Assembly (NCBI GenBank): GCA_002633005.1
Contig: NMRA01000008.1
Span: forward strand, 1,871,456 to 1,935,455
DNA: 64,000 nt
Direction: 5' to 3'
Source: Phoronis australis
Taxonomy: Eukaryota; Phoronida; Phoronidae
The stretch's first letter is position 1, and each line of letters opens with the position of its first letter. Position numbers and translations under genes: made by a program. This document shows positions 38,601 to 49,295 of this stretch, one piece after another. The notes under the pieces were generated by a model that worked only from the letters and a program-made list of their open reading frames with translations, was not told the origin of the DNA and did not search any database.

Positions 38601-41600
38601 AACAGCTAATAATGTTGCACATTTTGCCTTCGGCACATTAAAAAGGTACGGGGGGTGAAATAAATAAAATGTTGGAAACTAAATTAGAAAACAAAATATA
38701 AAAACGCATTTTCAAAATATCCATCACTACATCTTCAATACAAACTGCCAATAAGATGCTTACTTTGACATGATCTCAAAAATCCGCCCATACGTCGACT
38801 TGCGACTTTTGAAGCCGGCAATGAGCTCCTCTGGTGTTCCACGAGCTTCTGAGGCGAATGAGATCTTGTACATGTTCTTACATGTCATCCAGCGAAAGAT
38901 CACCCTGTTGTGTGAAGACGATGGTTAAACCACTTGGTACAAGGAAGCAAATTCCATATTTGACAATTTCATCCAAACTGCTTCAATCAGAGCTGCGTTC
39001 CGCAGATGTAAGGCTAGCTTGTAAATTGACATCATACTTTCAACATGACAGTTCATTGAGTCAAATCACACGGTATAACTTGCAGTACTAAAATGAGCTC
39101 ATCCCCATTGATCAGAAGATACAACGCAGGGGAGAAAACCCTGCATCACTCCAGCTCACATTTGATGACATTTTTAAAATTATATGGAACTAAAAATACT
39201 GCACCACTGTATCAATTCCCGAAAAAGAGATGAGGACCAATTACATTTCTCTCTCATACCTAGCTTTTTCAAACTCTGTAAATTTCCTTGAACCAATCAG
39301 ATGATACATAAGATCTCGAAACGAATCATGTTCAGTCTGGGCAACCTGCAAAATACAATTTGAGACATGTGATTAACATAACTTACCTTGGTTTGACTTC
39401 CAACCAGTCACTTTTTCCAATCTCAGAAATAATTCACTTACAGGAGCCCTAACTTTTGCATTTTGAGAACCAGTTGCTTCAACTGAATAATGGAATCAAA
39501 CTGGTTCTCAGAATCCGCAGCCACTTTAAGCATTTATAAGCCATTTCTCGGCATATTTTGAGAACCAGCTTGATGCCTGTTATTCAGTGGAGAAAACTGG
39601 TTCTTAAAATGCAGGACCCCAGTAAGCTACTATTGCTCATTTCTCTGTCAGTGTAAACAGCTCATTGTTAAAACTTGAAGCGCCTGTAACCACACTTTCC
39701 GTCACAAAGTTTTATTTAGACCACTTGCCATTATGAAATTGGTCTCAAATTGTTCCTTCAAGTCAAAATAGGAGAGATTTCTGGGCTCAAGAGAGAATTG
39801 ACATTTTGTTGCTACTGGAGGCCAGACTACACAGTTGACTTGTCACAATGTGCAATTTTATACCCCAAGCATGGTCTTCAGAAAAAAACGACCTTGTAAG
39901 AACAAAAATCACATCTCATTCTATTAAGGAACAACTTATGACCATAGCAGTTTAAATCAGAATTAACTTTCTCCAGCAGAACTGAGTTTGTCGCCGCAGT
40001 GAAAACAATGGCAGATGCAGACAGAACAGCCACAAGGTGGCGTGAGAGCCTAGCAGAAACTTCCAATATCTGGCTAACTTCGGAACATGAGGTCTTAAAG
40101 ATGGCTGATCAGCTTCAAATGAAACTTAATACACTGTTCTCTTACATGGTGTTAGGAATTGTGTTCAAAATGTTTTTCCTTAGCCATGGGGCCCGGTGCC
40201 CTTAAAAAATTGGAACTTTCCAACCTTTTTTAGAAAAATATTAAAAGTTCAATAAAACGTAAAACAAAAGAACAATTTAAAAAACTGCAACAGTGTTTTC
40301 GAGCTTTTATTATTACTTATATTGATAGGCCTACCACTGTTTTAGTAAGAATGTACATATTCCCTTTAGGTAAATTTTAATATGAGACATGATCATCATC
40401 ATATGTCTCAGTTACTGGGCAGATTAGCAAGTAAAAATCAAAATACTCCCAGGCTTTCTACTTTCACAAAATATGTACTTTTGCATGGTTAAATTCTGTG
40501 GTTTGATATTTGGCTAAATGCAGTCTGGCCAATAAGGTCCCCCCCCTCCCCTGGGCCCCCTCCCCCACCGCACAGATGTCCTCATCTTTTTCACATCAAA
40601 CGAATTGGATAAATGAGAAGAGGACACTGTTAATGAGACTGGCCCTGCAGGCCACGAATGCAGGAAGGCTGTCCAGCATGACTTCAATGGAGCTAGTTCT
40701 AGGAGGCAGTTTTTTAAAAACTAGCCTTTAAGTTACAAACTGTCATGCCAGTTAATCTACAAAACATAATTTATTTATTTTGTTTTCTGCTAACAGGACT
40801 GAAATAGCCTACTCAGTCAAAACAATGGCAAACAGCATAAAAGTGCTTTGAAGCGGTGATACTCAAAACCGGGTTGAATTCATAAAATAGCACTAAATAA
40901 AAATTCAAACCACAATTCGTGGGATTTCATCTATGACAATGACGTCATTTTTCAAATACATTCTGGGGCTTTTGCAAACATCTGATTGCATCACAGACAA
41001 CTTGTAGCCATGAATTTCTGATTCATAATTTGTGTTTTGATTGTGATCACTTCAGCTTGATTGGATGGTGCAGATATCTTGTTGACAAGTAAACAATATG
41101 GCAGAAACCAATAGTTATCACTTGACTGCACCAGAGTTGAATGCGGGGTCCACCTCAATACCCTTTTTCATATGAGTGCGACTAAGCAACCGACATCACA
41201 CAAAAATAAAAGACAGAAAGACAGCTTCAGAATGCATGGAACTAGATTAGTAAATCTGTGATGTTGCAGGATGTTAAGTCCATCTAAGTTATGAGTCAAC
41301 AAATATACCACAATGCATTTAAAAAACAACTGCAGCACTCTAGATGACATCACCCAAATTTAGTGTAGTTGCCCTTCAAAACAGGATGGAATCCGTTTAA
41401 ATTCACATTAAACTATTGAATCCAGAGCACCAAGCTGGGCTTAATCTGGGCTTAATAGAAAGAACAGAGACTGAATTGACTGAAGATTGAATTGACTTTT
41501 GACCTTTGCTCTTTCTAAACACACCATACTCGCAGCTCGGTAGACTGACATTGACAAAAACACTCAGTTAGTCTGGCCCCTAGATGCTTGGTGTCTAGTT

Positions 41601-44600
41601 ACACCAACAAAATGAAGGCCAGTCTGCAGCTATCCAACACATCCATACCTGGTAGAATACAGCTGTGACTCAACCTCATAGGAATGCAAGTTGATGAGGC
41701 AAGATTCAGTTTGGAATTTTACTACACTTCACTAGACTGCCTCCTGCTCCTTATCTCATCCCATACAGCCCCAAATACACAAACATTGAGCCAGAAACTA
41801 CATTCTGCTTACAATCTCAGTGCTGTAGAAGAGGAACTTAAACTTTATGTCTCATATTCTGTATTCTATAAAACGATATAAGGACAACTCTTTGCATAAG
41901 GCTAATGATTTGTAGGACGATTTTAAAATAATGATGCAGATAAAGTAAATTTTTGATGGTTCATCGTGTTGCACAATACTTTTTTAAACTGCAAGAGAAA
42001 TTGTTTAATTGATAACAGTGACAACTACATATGGGCATTTTTCAAATATTGTTTCATCATTACATAAAAATCATTCATTCAATCATACCCCGAAGGAAAA
42101 AAGGAAGACCAAAAATAACAAAACAATAAAAAGGCTATTATTCAAATTTTGAGGTCAGGCGTCTGGAAACTAGACAGTGAATAAATAGTGTGACCTTCAT
42201 GAAGTCACAGGTTTTTATCAATATGACAGCATTCTCAACATTTTAATGTAAAAACACATGTTTCACAGGAACAGCCCCAAAGTTACAAAACCAGGACTCA
42301 CTAAAAGACGAACAGCTTTCTAATGCAACCAATGTTTTCTTTAAATAAGAAGATCTTGATGAAAATATCAGTTTTCAGCCTTACAAATTTTATTTTCAGT
42401 TACTTTTTAGTTTTTAGACTAGTTCATTCAAGGAGTTCAGAATGCATGAAAGATTAAAATGATCCAGTAGCATGTCATTCATTGTGTTATCAATGACGAG
42501 ATATCATATTCTGTAATCAAAAGCTAATAGTTTATCTTCTATATACTCTTCCCAAGGCAATCCAAGTATTGATAAAGCAATCAGGTTGATTGAAGGGACA
42601 GCTTTGTGTTGTTAGAAGTGCCAAGACATTACCACCACAGAAGCAATTGAAGCTAGAATAGGCCTCGCTGCCAAACAACAGTCAAGCAAAAATGACAAGA
42701 AGCTTATAATAAAATTTCGAAAGAAATGACAGCCCACCTAAAGACAAATTTGGTTTAAAGAAGTCGATTCACAGCTATTTAGTTGCAGTTAATATGTATA
42801 CACATGTGCTGACTGTTAATAAAGGTTGCTTATAAACCACATTTCTTTTTATTTCATGCCCCATATTCTTCAATTATTCGTGTAAAACACGCTCCCACTT
42901 CCCCACAAAATTTCGAGAACAGAAAATTTTCAACTTCGGCTATCTTCGGAATCACGTCACGTCAGGAAGCGGACCCGATCACTGCCGAGTCTGTCCATAG
43001 GTTTGTACTGGGACTATCTGGCACAAATGGAAGCTTTCTGTTTGTTAGAATGGGTTTATTATGCAACTTTTGCCAATTAATTCTCTGAAATGTGACACAT
43101 ATGCACATGGTCTTGTGCGTNACAGTCAGGCAAAAATGACAAGAAGCTTATAATAAAATTTCGAAAGAAATGACAGCCCACCTAAAGACAAATTTGGTTT
43201 AAGTATTTGCTCCCATTTTCTACACATATGTAACATATGGTTACCATTCCCTAGAATACCAAGGTGTCAAAATGTGAAATTCTTCACCAAGCTTATTTGG
43301 TGCCTCCACTGAGCTATCACATTACATACTGTAAGATAGACCCAGCCTGACAATAGAGAGTCCTGTTAAGAATTATGTCACAATTCCTCAGCTATTGTCA
43401 TAAGGGCCTTTCATACTAAGGTTGAGGCCTCCATGGTTTGGGGAGTTGCGGTGCAGCATGAACGCTTAACTTCGGTCCAATCGAAGTTATCGCCAGGTGC
43501 CACTGTTATCGTCAACAGTTAAAGGGTAGTGCCGTCACTAATAGCTGCTTATATTTTGCTCTAATAACAACTAATCGATTTTAAAATAAGTTTAATGTCA
43601 TTTAGCACATGTAAAGATTCTCAAATTGTCTCGATGAAAAAATCTTAGCGAGCAGCAGCGCTACCTTGGGATAACGTCGATGACTACAGTGTCACCAACT
43701 GTTCATTAACTACCGAAGCCAGTATGAACGGTCCAGTTAACTGCGCTGTTTACGTCGACGCTCTGCTCAGACCGGAGTTAAGTCAATATGAAAGGGCCTA
43801 TAGATATTCAGAACTAGCAGAGCAAATGAGCAGTGCACAACCTCCTCCTCTAAAGACCTCTATGACTATGGTATCAGAGGACCGTTGACCAACGTAAACT
43901 GCACAGCTAGCTGAACCTTGCAGACCATCTTAGGTAGACAGACGACAGTCCGCAGTTACTGGCAGTTTCATGAGTGAATGATCAAAGATTGCAAGATGAC
44001 AGCCAAAACTGTGATGCAACCATTATTTTCCAAGATTTGAAGTATCGTATGATCAAATAAATGAAATTAAGTGCTACACGGTATGCAGATGAATATCACA
44101 ACATGTGCCCTTATTGACAACACCTGCTAATAACTCCTGTGACGGTGAAAATAACCGTTCATATCGCATCGAAGCGTCGACGCTCTGCTGTAAAATCCAC
44201 CTGCTTACTGCAAGCTTAATTCGCATGACTAAATAAACCTTTTATACTGACCGACCCTCCCCAAAATATCAACACCGACTGTGACAATGGTATAAAAGGT
44301 CCTTTGCAATTTAAGCGATTACTGAGGAGCGAGGACATATGTATTTTAAATTAAAAGGATTGTTAAGTGTATGAAACAGCTACAGTTCAGTGGCGGATTT
44401 AGAAGGAGGCTAAGGGGGCCCTGGTCCTCCCCTCAAAATTCTACCAGATTCCATTGGGCAGTTCGGGGGTGCGAATGTCTAACGGGCAAAATCCTGGCTA
44501 ATACTGAGCCCTGCCCCCCCCAACTCAAAATCCTGGATCCGCCCCTGCAGTTCTGCAGACTTATCAGTAATCTAAACAGATTATATTTTTTATTCATAAA

Positions 44601-45468
44601 GAAATATGTGTGGCAAGAGCAGATTTATAAATCCAGTTAATTTTGTTCTACAATTGCACAGTGACCAATTTCTTCCACAAACGAAAAAATTTCAATAAGA
44701 ATTTTCATCAACCACACAATGACAAAAGCGCGTTAAAAAGAATCTGATAATAGGGCAGGAGCGAAATTTGAGATGGAGTGGGTGAAAGTGGTGACCACCA
44801 GTCTAGGACTAGGGATAAAAATTTTAGAAATGACATCGCAGGAAATAACATATGGGCACACCTACTGAACCCACACCAAAAACAACAGACACATTTCTCG
44901 CAATCCTGCTAAACAATCCTGCTAAACGTACACAGCACTAAGCATATAATCCAGCAAAGTGTTTTGAAATGGATTTTCAAGGACATCATGAAATAAACTA
45001 CAAAAATCAACACCTGAGGTTGCAATAAATTTCTTAACCCAGATTTTTAACAAGATCAAACAGCTTGTACATTAGAATACTTGACAGTAAAACATAGCAC
45101 ACATTCCAGATGTAAAAATAGCAACACCAATAGCACAGAAAATCAGATTAGGCCATAAATAAGATGTAACTGATTAGACAAGGATAACAGGCTTTGGGTT
45201 TAAAATCTAATTTTCTTTACAATTCTCACACTGGCAAGGCTTAATTCCTCAGTGGAATAATTTGTGGTGTATACAAAATTCATGATAAGAAAAGGGGAGG
45301 AATGTGGTGAGAGGCAAGGCTTGCAATTACCTGAATGGCATGGTCATCGATATGCGAGAACTGCTTGATGTCTGGATATCGAGTCCTCTTCAGCCAGCGC
45401 GGAGGGCTCACTGGTGGTAGAGTTTGCCCAGCAACCGTGGTGAGGTTGTAATGCTGTGGTGCCTTCAT
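26642..45468 (-). CDS. Hillarin / KY-like protein with two tandem transglutaminase-like modules
   Basis: Thirteen coding exons: 45331-45468 (ATG), 39260-39345, 38764-38904, 36453-36743, 35004-35281, 33783-34018, 32510-32753, 31561-31679, 30718-30810, 30262-30432, 29249-29562, 28701-28841, 26642-28382 (TAG). They total 3993 nt and 1330 residues, close to leech hillarin as I remember it (about 1270). Module 1 (about 34-470) and module 2 (about 662-1110) each have HA(I/V)Q, a transglutaminase-like core and beta-rich KY repeats. A Pro/Gln-rich linker (472-655) with six prolines at 524-529 joins them, and an extra C-terminal part follows. Triad His and Asp are present (H153/D168, H782/D797; spacing 15 as in human KY), but the Cys position holds S111 and A740. 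Family role: non-catalytic cytoskeletal/septin or sarcomere scaffold. The ATG lies eight bases inside its acceptor, so upstream exons are probably non-coding. Confidence 0.92.
31280..31335. repeat. Foldback element, copy 2 (hillarin intron)
   Basis: ATTTTGTGAACCAGTTTGAT at the left and AAAACTGGTTCTCAAAAT at the right form near-perfect inverted ends around CCATTGTTCAGTAGAG. The outer GCAAGACTTCTGTAAG matches the flank of the other copies. Confidence 0.85.
33431..33745 (+). mobile_element. 315-bp inverted-terminal-repeat element, family R1, best copy
   Basis: It begins TAAAAGGATACTAAACCC and ends GGGTTTAGTGACCTTTTA. The two ends are inverted repeats of 18 bp with about two mismatches. There is no coding capacity, which fits a small non-autonomous DNA transposon (MITE). 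It lies in a hillarin intron and stops 36 bp short of a 5' splice site (minus-strand donor at 33,781-33,782). Related copies lie at 18,684 and 21,361. Confidence 0.75.
37701..37892 (-). pseudogene. THAP zinc-finger-like fragment inside a hillarin intron
   Basis: On the minus strand the frame reads YYCCAVGCNSN, then 14 residues later CDLKFFAFP. This resembles the first half of a C2CH THAP domain (Cys-x2-4-Cys, then F-x-FP). The continuation (KMCLISKTMSRFSF, then SSVAV and a stop) has neither the expected tryptophan nor the closing Cys-x2-His. THAP domains are common in host transcription factors and in P-element-type transposases. This copy looks broken or partial. Confidence 0.4.
39460..39514. 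repeat. Foldback element, copy 3
   Basis: ATTTTGAGAACCAGTTGCTT and TCAAACTGGTTCTCAGAAT are inverted ends around CAACTGAATAATGGAA. It is preceded by CTTACAGGAGCCC, the inverted counterpart of the GGGACCCC-AGTAAG flank of copy 4, which lies only 41 bp further on. Confidence 0.85.
39555..39610. repeat. Foldback element, copy 4
   Basis: ATTTTGAGAACCAGCTTGAT pairs with AAAACTGGTTCTTAAAAT. The centre GCCTGTTATTCAGTGGAG is almost the same as in copies 1, 2 and 5. It is followed by GCAGGACCCCAGTAAG. Confidence 0.85.
42678..42758 (+). repeat. 81-bp block duplicated next to an unresolved base
   Basis: This block recurs at 43,122-43,202 with one visible difference (GTCAAGC versus GTCAGGC). Both copies run from ACAGTCA through GACAAATTTGGTTTAA and then diverge. 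It lies in the first coding intron of hillarin. Confidence 0.9.
43121..43202 (+). repeat. Unresolved base N followed by the second 81-bp copy
   Basis: Position 43,121 is the only N in the window. The 81 bases after it repeat 42,678-42,758 almost exactly. This pattern is typical of two contigs or haplotypes joined with an overlap left in place, rather than a biological duplication. Confidence 0.85.
43401..43802. mobile_element. ~400-bp inverted-terminal-repeat element, family R2, copy 1
   Basis: The left end TAAGGGCCTTTCATACT and right end ATATGAAAGGGCCTATA are inverted repeats bordered by TA, the usual target of Tc1/mariner- or PIF-like elements. There is no ORF of note. The interior (TCGAAGTTATCGCCAGG, GCTTATATTTTGCTC, TAGCACATGTAAA) recurs at 50,711-51,174. 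Confidence 0.75.
44388..44547. mobile_element. 160-bp element with CAGTGGCGGAT ends
   Basis: The left end CAGTGGCGGATTTAG and right end CTGGATCCGCCCCTG are inverted repeats. The element is flanked by direct CAGTT on both sides (44,383-44,387 and 44,548-44,552), consistent with a target-site duplication. The interior AGATTCCATTGGGCAGTTCG recurs at 58,59x. No coding potential. Confidence 0.75.
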
Positions 45469-47795
45469 AACTCTGCAGGTAGAAGGGAACATTTGATGAA
45501 GAATATGTAAAATAGCACAATGGCGCTGACGTGTATGAGACACACTCTGATGAGGTCACACGTCTTTTTCGTGAGATATCATCATGCACTGCAAGTGATT
45601 GTATTAATTTCACTCGAGCGAGTATCTTGCCTTATGAAACGGACTCTTGCATCACTCCAGTTGTCTTGAATGAATGCTATATCCTCAAAAGAATTTCATC
45701 ACAAGCACCGCTTGCAATGCATAGCTATCATGAGACAAAACTTGGGTTGCAGTTTTGTGCAATTTTGATTGGGGTTTGAAGAATATAAAAATTGCAATTT
45801 CTGGAAATAAAAGTTTTCACAAAGAGCACGAGATTACTGTAAATGTTCAATTAAAGATTATGGAAAACATTCTACAATAAAGGACCCAAAATGTTGGAAA
45901 AGTGAACTTTATTTTGCCAAATCTCGACATCCTCCCCGCACCTGAAGAATTTTTAAAGCCTTTGGAAATGGTCTTCAAGTTAGGACACATCATGTAGTAC
46001 AGGTCAAATTTTATTAAGTCAAACTTCTCAACAAAAATAAACTTAAGAAAAATAAAACGCCATGGCAATTCCAAAAATGTATCACTCATATCAGTTGGTC
46101 CCTTCCTATTCATAAATTCAGTGTTTTTTTCCAAGGCGTTAACTTGCAACACGTATTCAGGGTAGCAGCCCTTTTAAAAGTGTGACACCTCTTGGCAAGA
46201 ATGATAACTAATAGTAAACCTCGACTGAAGTTGATTCTATGCAGAAAGTTTCACAGAATGTGTTTCTATGTTTGAGTATTTTAGTCTACCATTGTCATTT
46301 TTTTATATTATTAAAATAAAAATTTTGCACATTTCAGCTTTATCAATCCCACTTATGCACAGTGCTGACTAATCAAAGTATCAAGTTAACCACTCTCTTG
46401 GTTTATGAAGCTAGGAAAATATAGCACACTATCTCCAGAGGTCATCTTCAAGTACTACCTTCAAAGGGCTTTAGGTTCCAAGCCTTTAACTACTGATGTA
46501 GTATGGAGCTTGCAAGATCTAATTAAAGTTGACATTATCAGTCACAAACAGTGTTAAACACATGAGCCTAATTACGAGCTAATTTGCACATGTTCCACAC
46601 CAAGAATGTAAAAAATCCCTTTCCAATGTTTATACAGTAAGAAAAGGTATTGTATACAGTAGAATGACTTAACACCCACAGTCAGCTTCATTCTCACTCT
46701 GCAACTTCCATATTTTCAGTTTTAAATACTCATGCTTTGCTGAGCCCAAAAGATTAAGAATTCATTAAAAGAGACAATGTCTTTATGAATGCCTGCCTCC
46801 CAAAAACAGGATGACCCTGCAGCATTGCACACCAATTTCGTAGTATTTGCCTACAATACTGCAACTTGGTCAAGCAGTTCTCTGACCACGTTTTCGTGAC
46901 ATTGGAGTTTTTCATGTTATTTGTTGGTGCTTTGTTTTTCATTTTTTTCGAGACTGTATTACTTGTACTCAAACATCCAAGGCCAGCAAAGTTTACTGCT
47001 GAGCTGTGGGCTTCAACTCCAATGACAGATAGCTGAATAAACTCATGAGTATCAGTGGATGCAATATCTTCTGACATTGTTCCTAGAATTAGCCCGACAT
47101 TTCTAAAACGAGGCCAATGTAATAACGTGTTTTCCTACATTCAGGACAAAGGAGAATTCTCTCCGTAATCGTCCTATTTAAGCACCCAAAACGTACACCA
47201 CCTCTCTTAATTTACAGCCAGTTTCAGCAGCATTTTGCCACATTCTGACAATAAAAAAACCTTTTTTCGTTACCATATTTGCGTGCGAAAATCGTGTAAG
47301 TATTTGTGGCACAAAATTGACCATTATAAGAACACTCACCCCAAATTTCTCAAAAATTTAATCGCCCACGCCCAACCCCAATGATTATTGAAATTCCCAA
47401 TAGCATAGATGTGGGCGTAAATAGACAGTCACTGCCCTGTCAAGTGCTATTAATAACTTGACAGCAAATTCCTCTAAAATGAGTAACAAATGTATAACTG
47501 CAATCATCATTGTTTAAAAAATGAAGCGGCAATTGTGTTTCCACTACATTAGTTTTAATGGACCTTGCAACACAAAAGACAGCTTCAATAGACATGATAA
47601 GCACGTCTAGGTGGAATGGCGTAGGCCCAAAGGTAAAAGTTCCCCTCTTTTATGCCCCGTTCCCACCAAAGCAGTTAAGACTGATTAAAAGGTTACAACT
47701 CTGTATGAACGCTTTAAAACTGGTTTTAAAAGTTGTCGGTTTACCTGCAGCTCGGTAACAAGCCTCTGTGAGCACAGCAAATGTAAAAGTTCTAT

Positions 47796-47955
47796 ATCGT
47801 ACTCGTCCGCATTACCACCCAGGGAGCTTAAATTGGGAATCTAGAAAAACAGGGGGTGGGCAGTAAGCCGAGCATGGATGCTTAAAAATAAAAAATTGAA
47901 ATTTTCAGGGGTGGGCGGTAAGCCGAGCATGGGCCGCAACCCGGACGAGTACGGT
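47796..47955. mobile_element. 160-bp element with CGTACTCGTCCG inverted ends
   Basis: CGTACTCGTCCG at 47,798-47,809 and CGGACGAGTACG at 47,942-47,953 are perfect 12-bp inverted repeats. Inside, GGGGTGGGCAGTAAGCCGAG and GGGGTGGGCGGTAAGCCGAG form a direct repeat about 55 bp apart. Non-coding, MITE-like. Confidence 0.65.
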
Positions 47956-48720
47956 AACTCTCTACGTGGCGCAGCTGTCAAATCTCTTTGGAAACAATAG
48001 TGCGCCAAGGCACAAGCTGGGGTGAATCCAAAAGCAATAACACTGACAACTAGGGACTAAATCCACGACCTAGTTTATATGAAAAGGCAAAGGGAAAAAA
48101 TTCCAGGAGACATATTTTTTATTCAGGAATTAAAATCTCTGCAGGACCAAAAAACAACACAAAACCGCCAGGACCTATTATTTATTTTTTTACAACCAAA
48201 ATTTAACACCTCAGGACCGAAAATTTATCAAGCCAAGACCGCAAATACAACGCCTGGACAGAAAATTTTCATGCCAGACCACAAGACCATCTACTACCCG
48301 GCAATGACAATCTGCTGTGTCTATACTCAGCTTCAATCAAGTCTAATGTGTGCAAAAAGCCAAGTGTACATTGGTTTCTGTTGTAAAGCGTGGAAGAGAC
48401 AAAAGAATTTCAACCTCGTTGTCATGACAATACGACTGTCGTCGGCAAGACATTATTGAACGCTTAGCCTTTGTGTACCTAGTACTGATGCTATCAATGG
48501 TTGTGGATGGTCACGTGGTCTCCTGGCATGAAAATTTTCTGCGTGATAAATTTTTGATCCTGACATATTAATAATTGCCAAATCTTTAAAGCAGAACTTG
48601 CACGTTAGTGCCATATCTCTGTGATTACTTGGTCAAATTAGTTAGAAACACAACACATATCAACAATGTGAATATGAAGTAGGTGGAAAATTGTCAAATG
48701 TTTTTATGAACGAGTTTTGT

Positions 48721-49295
48721 GTCAAAAATGACCCGACATAAATCACTAAACTGTGCCCGTGTCCAGTAAGCATCCAGTAAGTATCGTGATGTGGTGTTGG
48801 GGAAAAACACTGCAGGATTCAGGCTATGTGAGCCCCCAAGGAATGTCATTAGTGCAGTCAGGTCACCCATTTGCAGAATTTTTTGTTTTCACATTTACAA
48901 TGAAGACAACTGCACTTTGTTCAGCGTAGATTGTGTTCAAACAGCATTGTCATTTAGTTCCTACATTAGCATTGTTAGGAGCATGCAAATACATCTTTGG
49001 AGAACAAATTTTGTGGCGAAAATGATCTGCTGCAAATCACTGAACAATGTCCAGTAAGATTCATGACCTGATGCTGGGAAATAACGCTGCATGATTTAGG
49101 TTATGTGAAACGGCGAGGTATGTCATTAGTGCAAAGGTCACTGACCTATTTGCAGAATTTTTTGCTTTTCACATTTACAAGTTGTCGATGAACACAACTG
49201 CACTTTGTTTAGCGTAGATTATGCTAAAATAGCATAGTCGTTTAGTTCCTGCAATGCATTAGCATAGTTAGGATCATGCAAATACATCTTTAAAA
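48721..49295 (+). repeat. Tandem duplication, period about 293 bp, two copies
   Basis: Blocks recur in order at a 293-294 bp offset: AATCACT..GTCCAGTAAG (48,741 and 49,035), ATGTCATTAGTGCA, CATTTGCAGAATTTTTTG, ACAACTGCACTTTGTT, GCGTAGATT and CATGCAAATACATCTTT (48,982 and 49,275). The copies differ by many substitutions and small indels, so the duplication is old. Non-coding. Confidence 0.85.

Noticed and set aside
39999-40205. Plus-strand ORF with MADADRTATRWRESLAE
   Set aside because: Looks protein-like at first, but no family, splice sites or continuation were found. It sits in the large first intron of hillarin.
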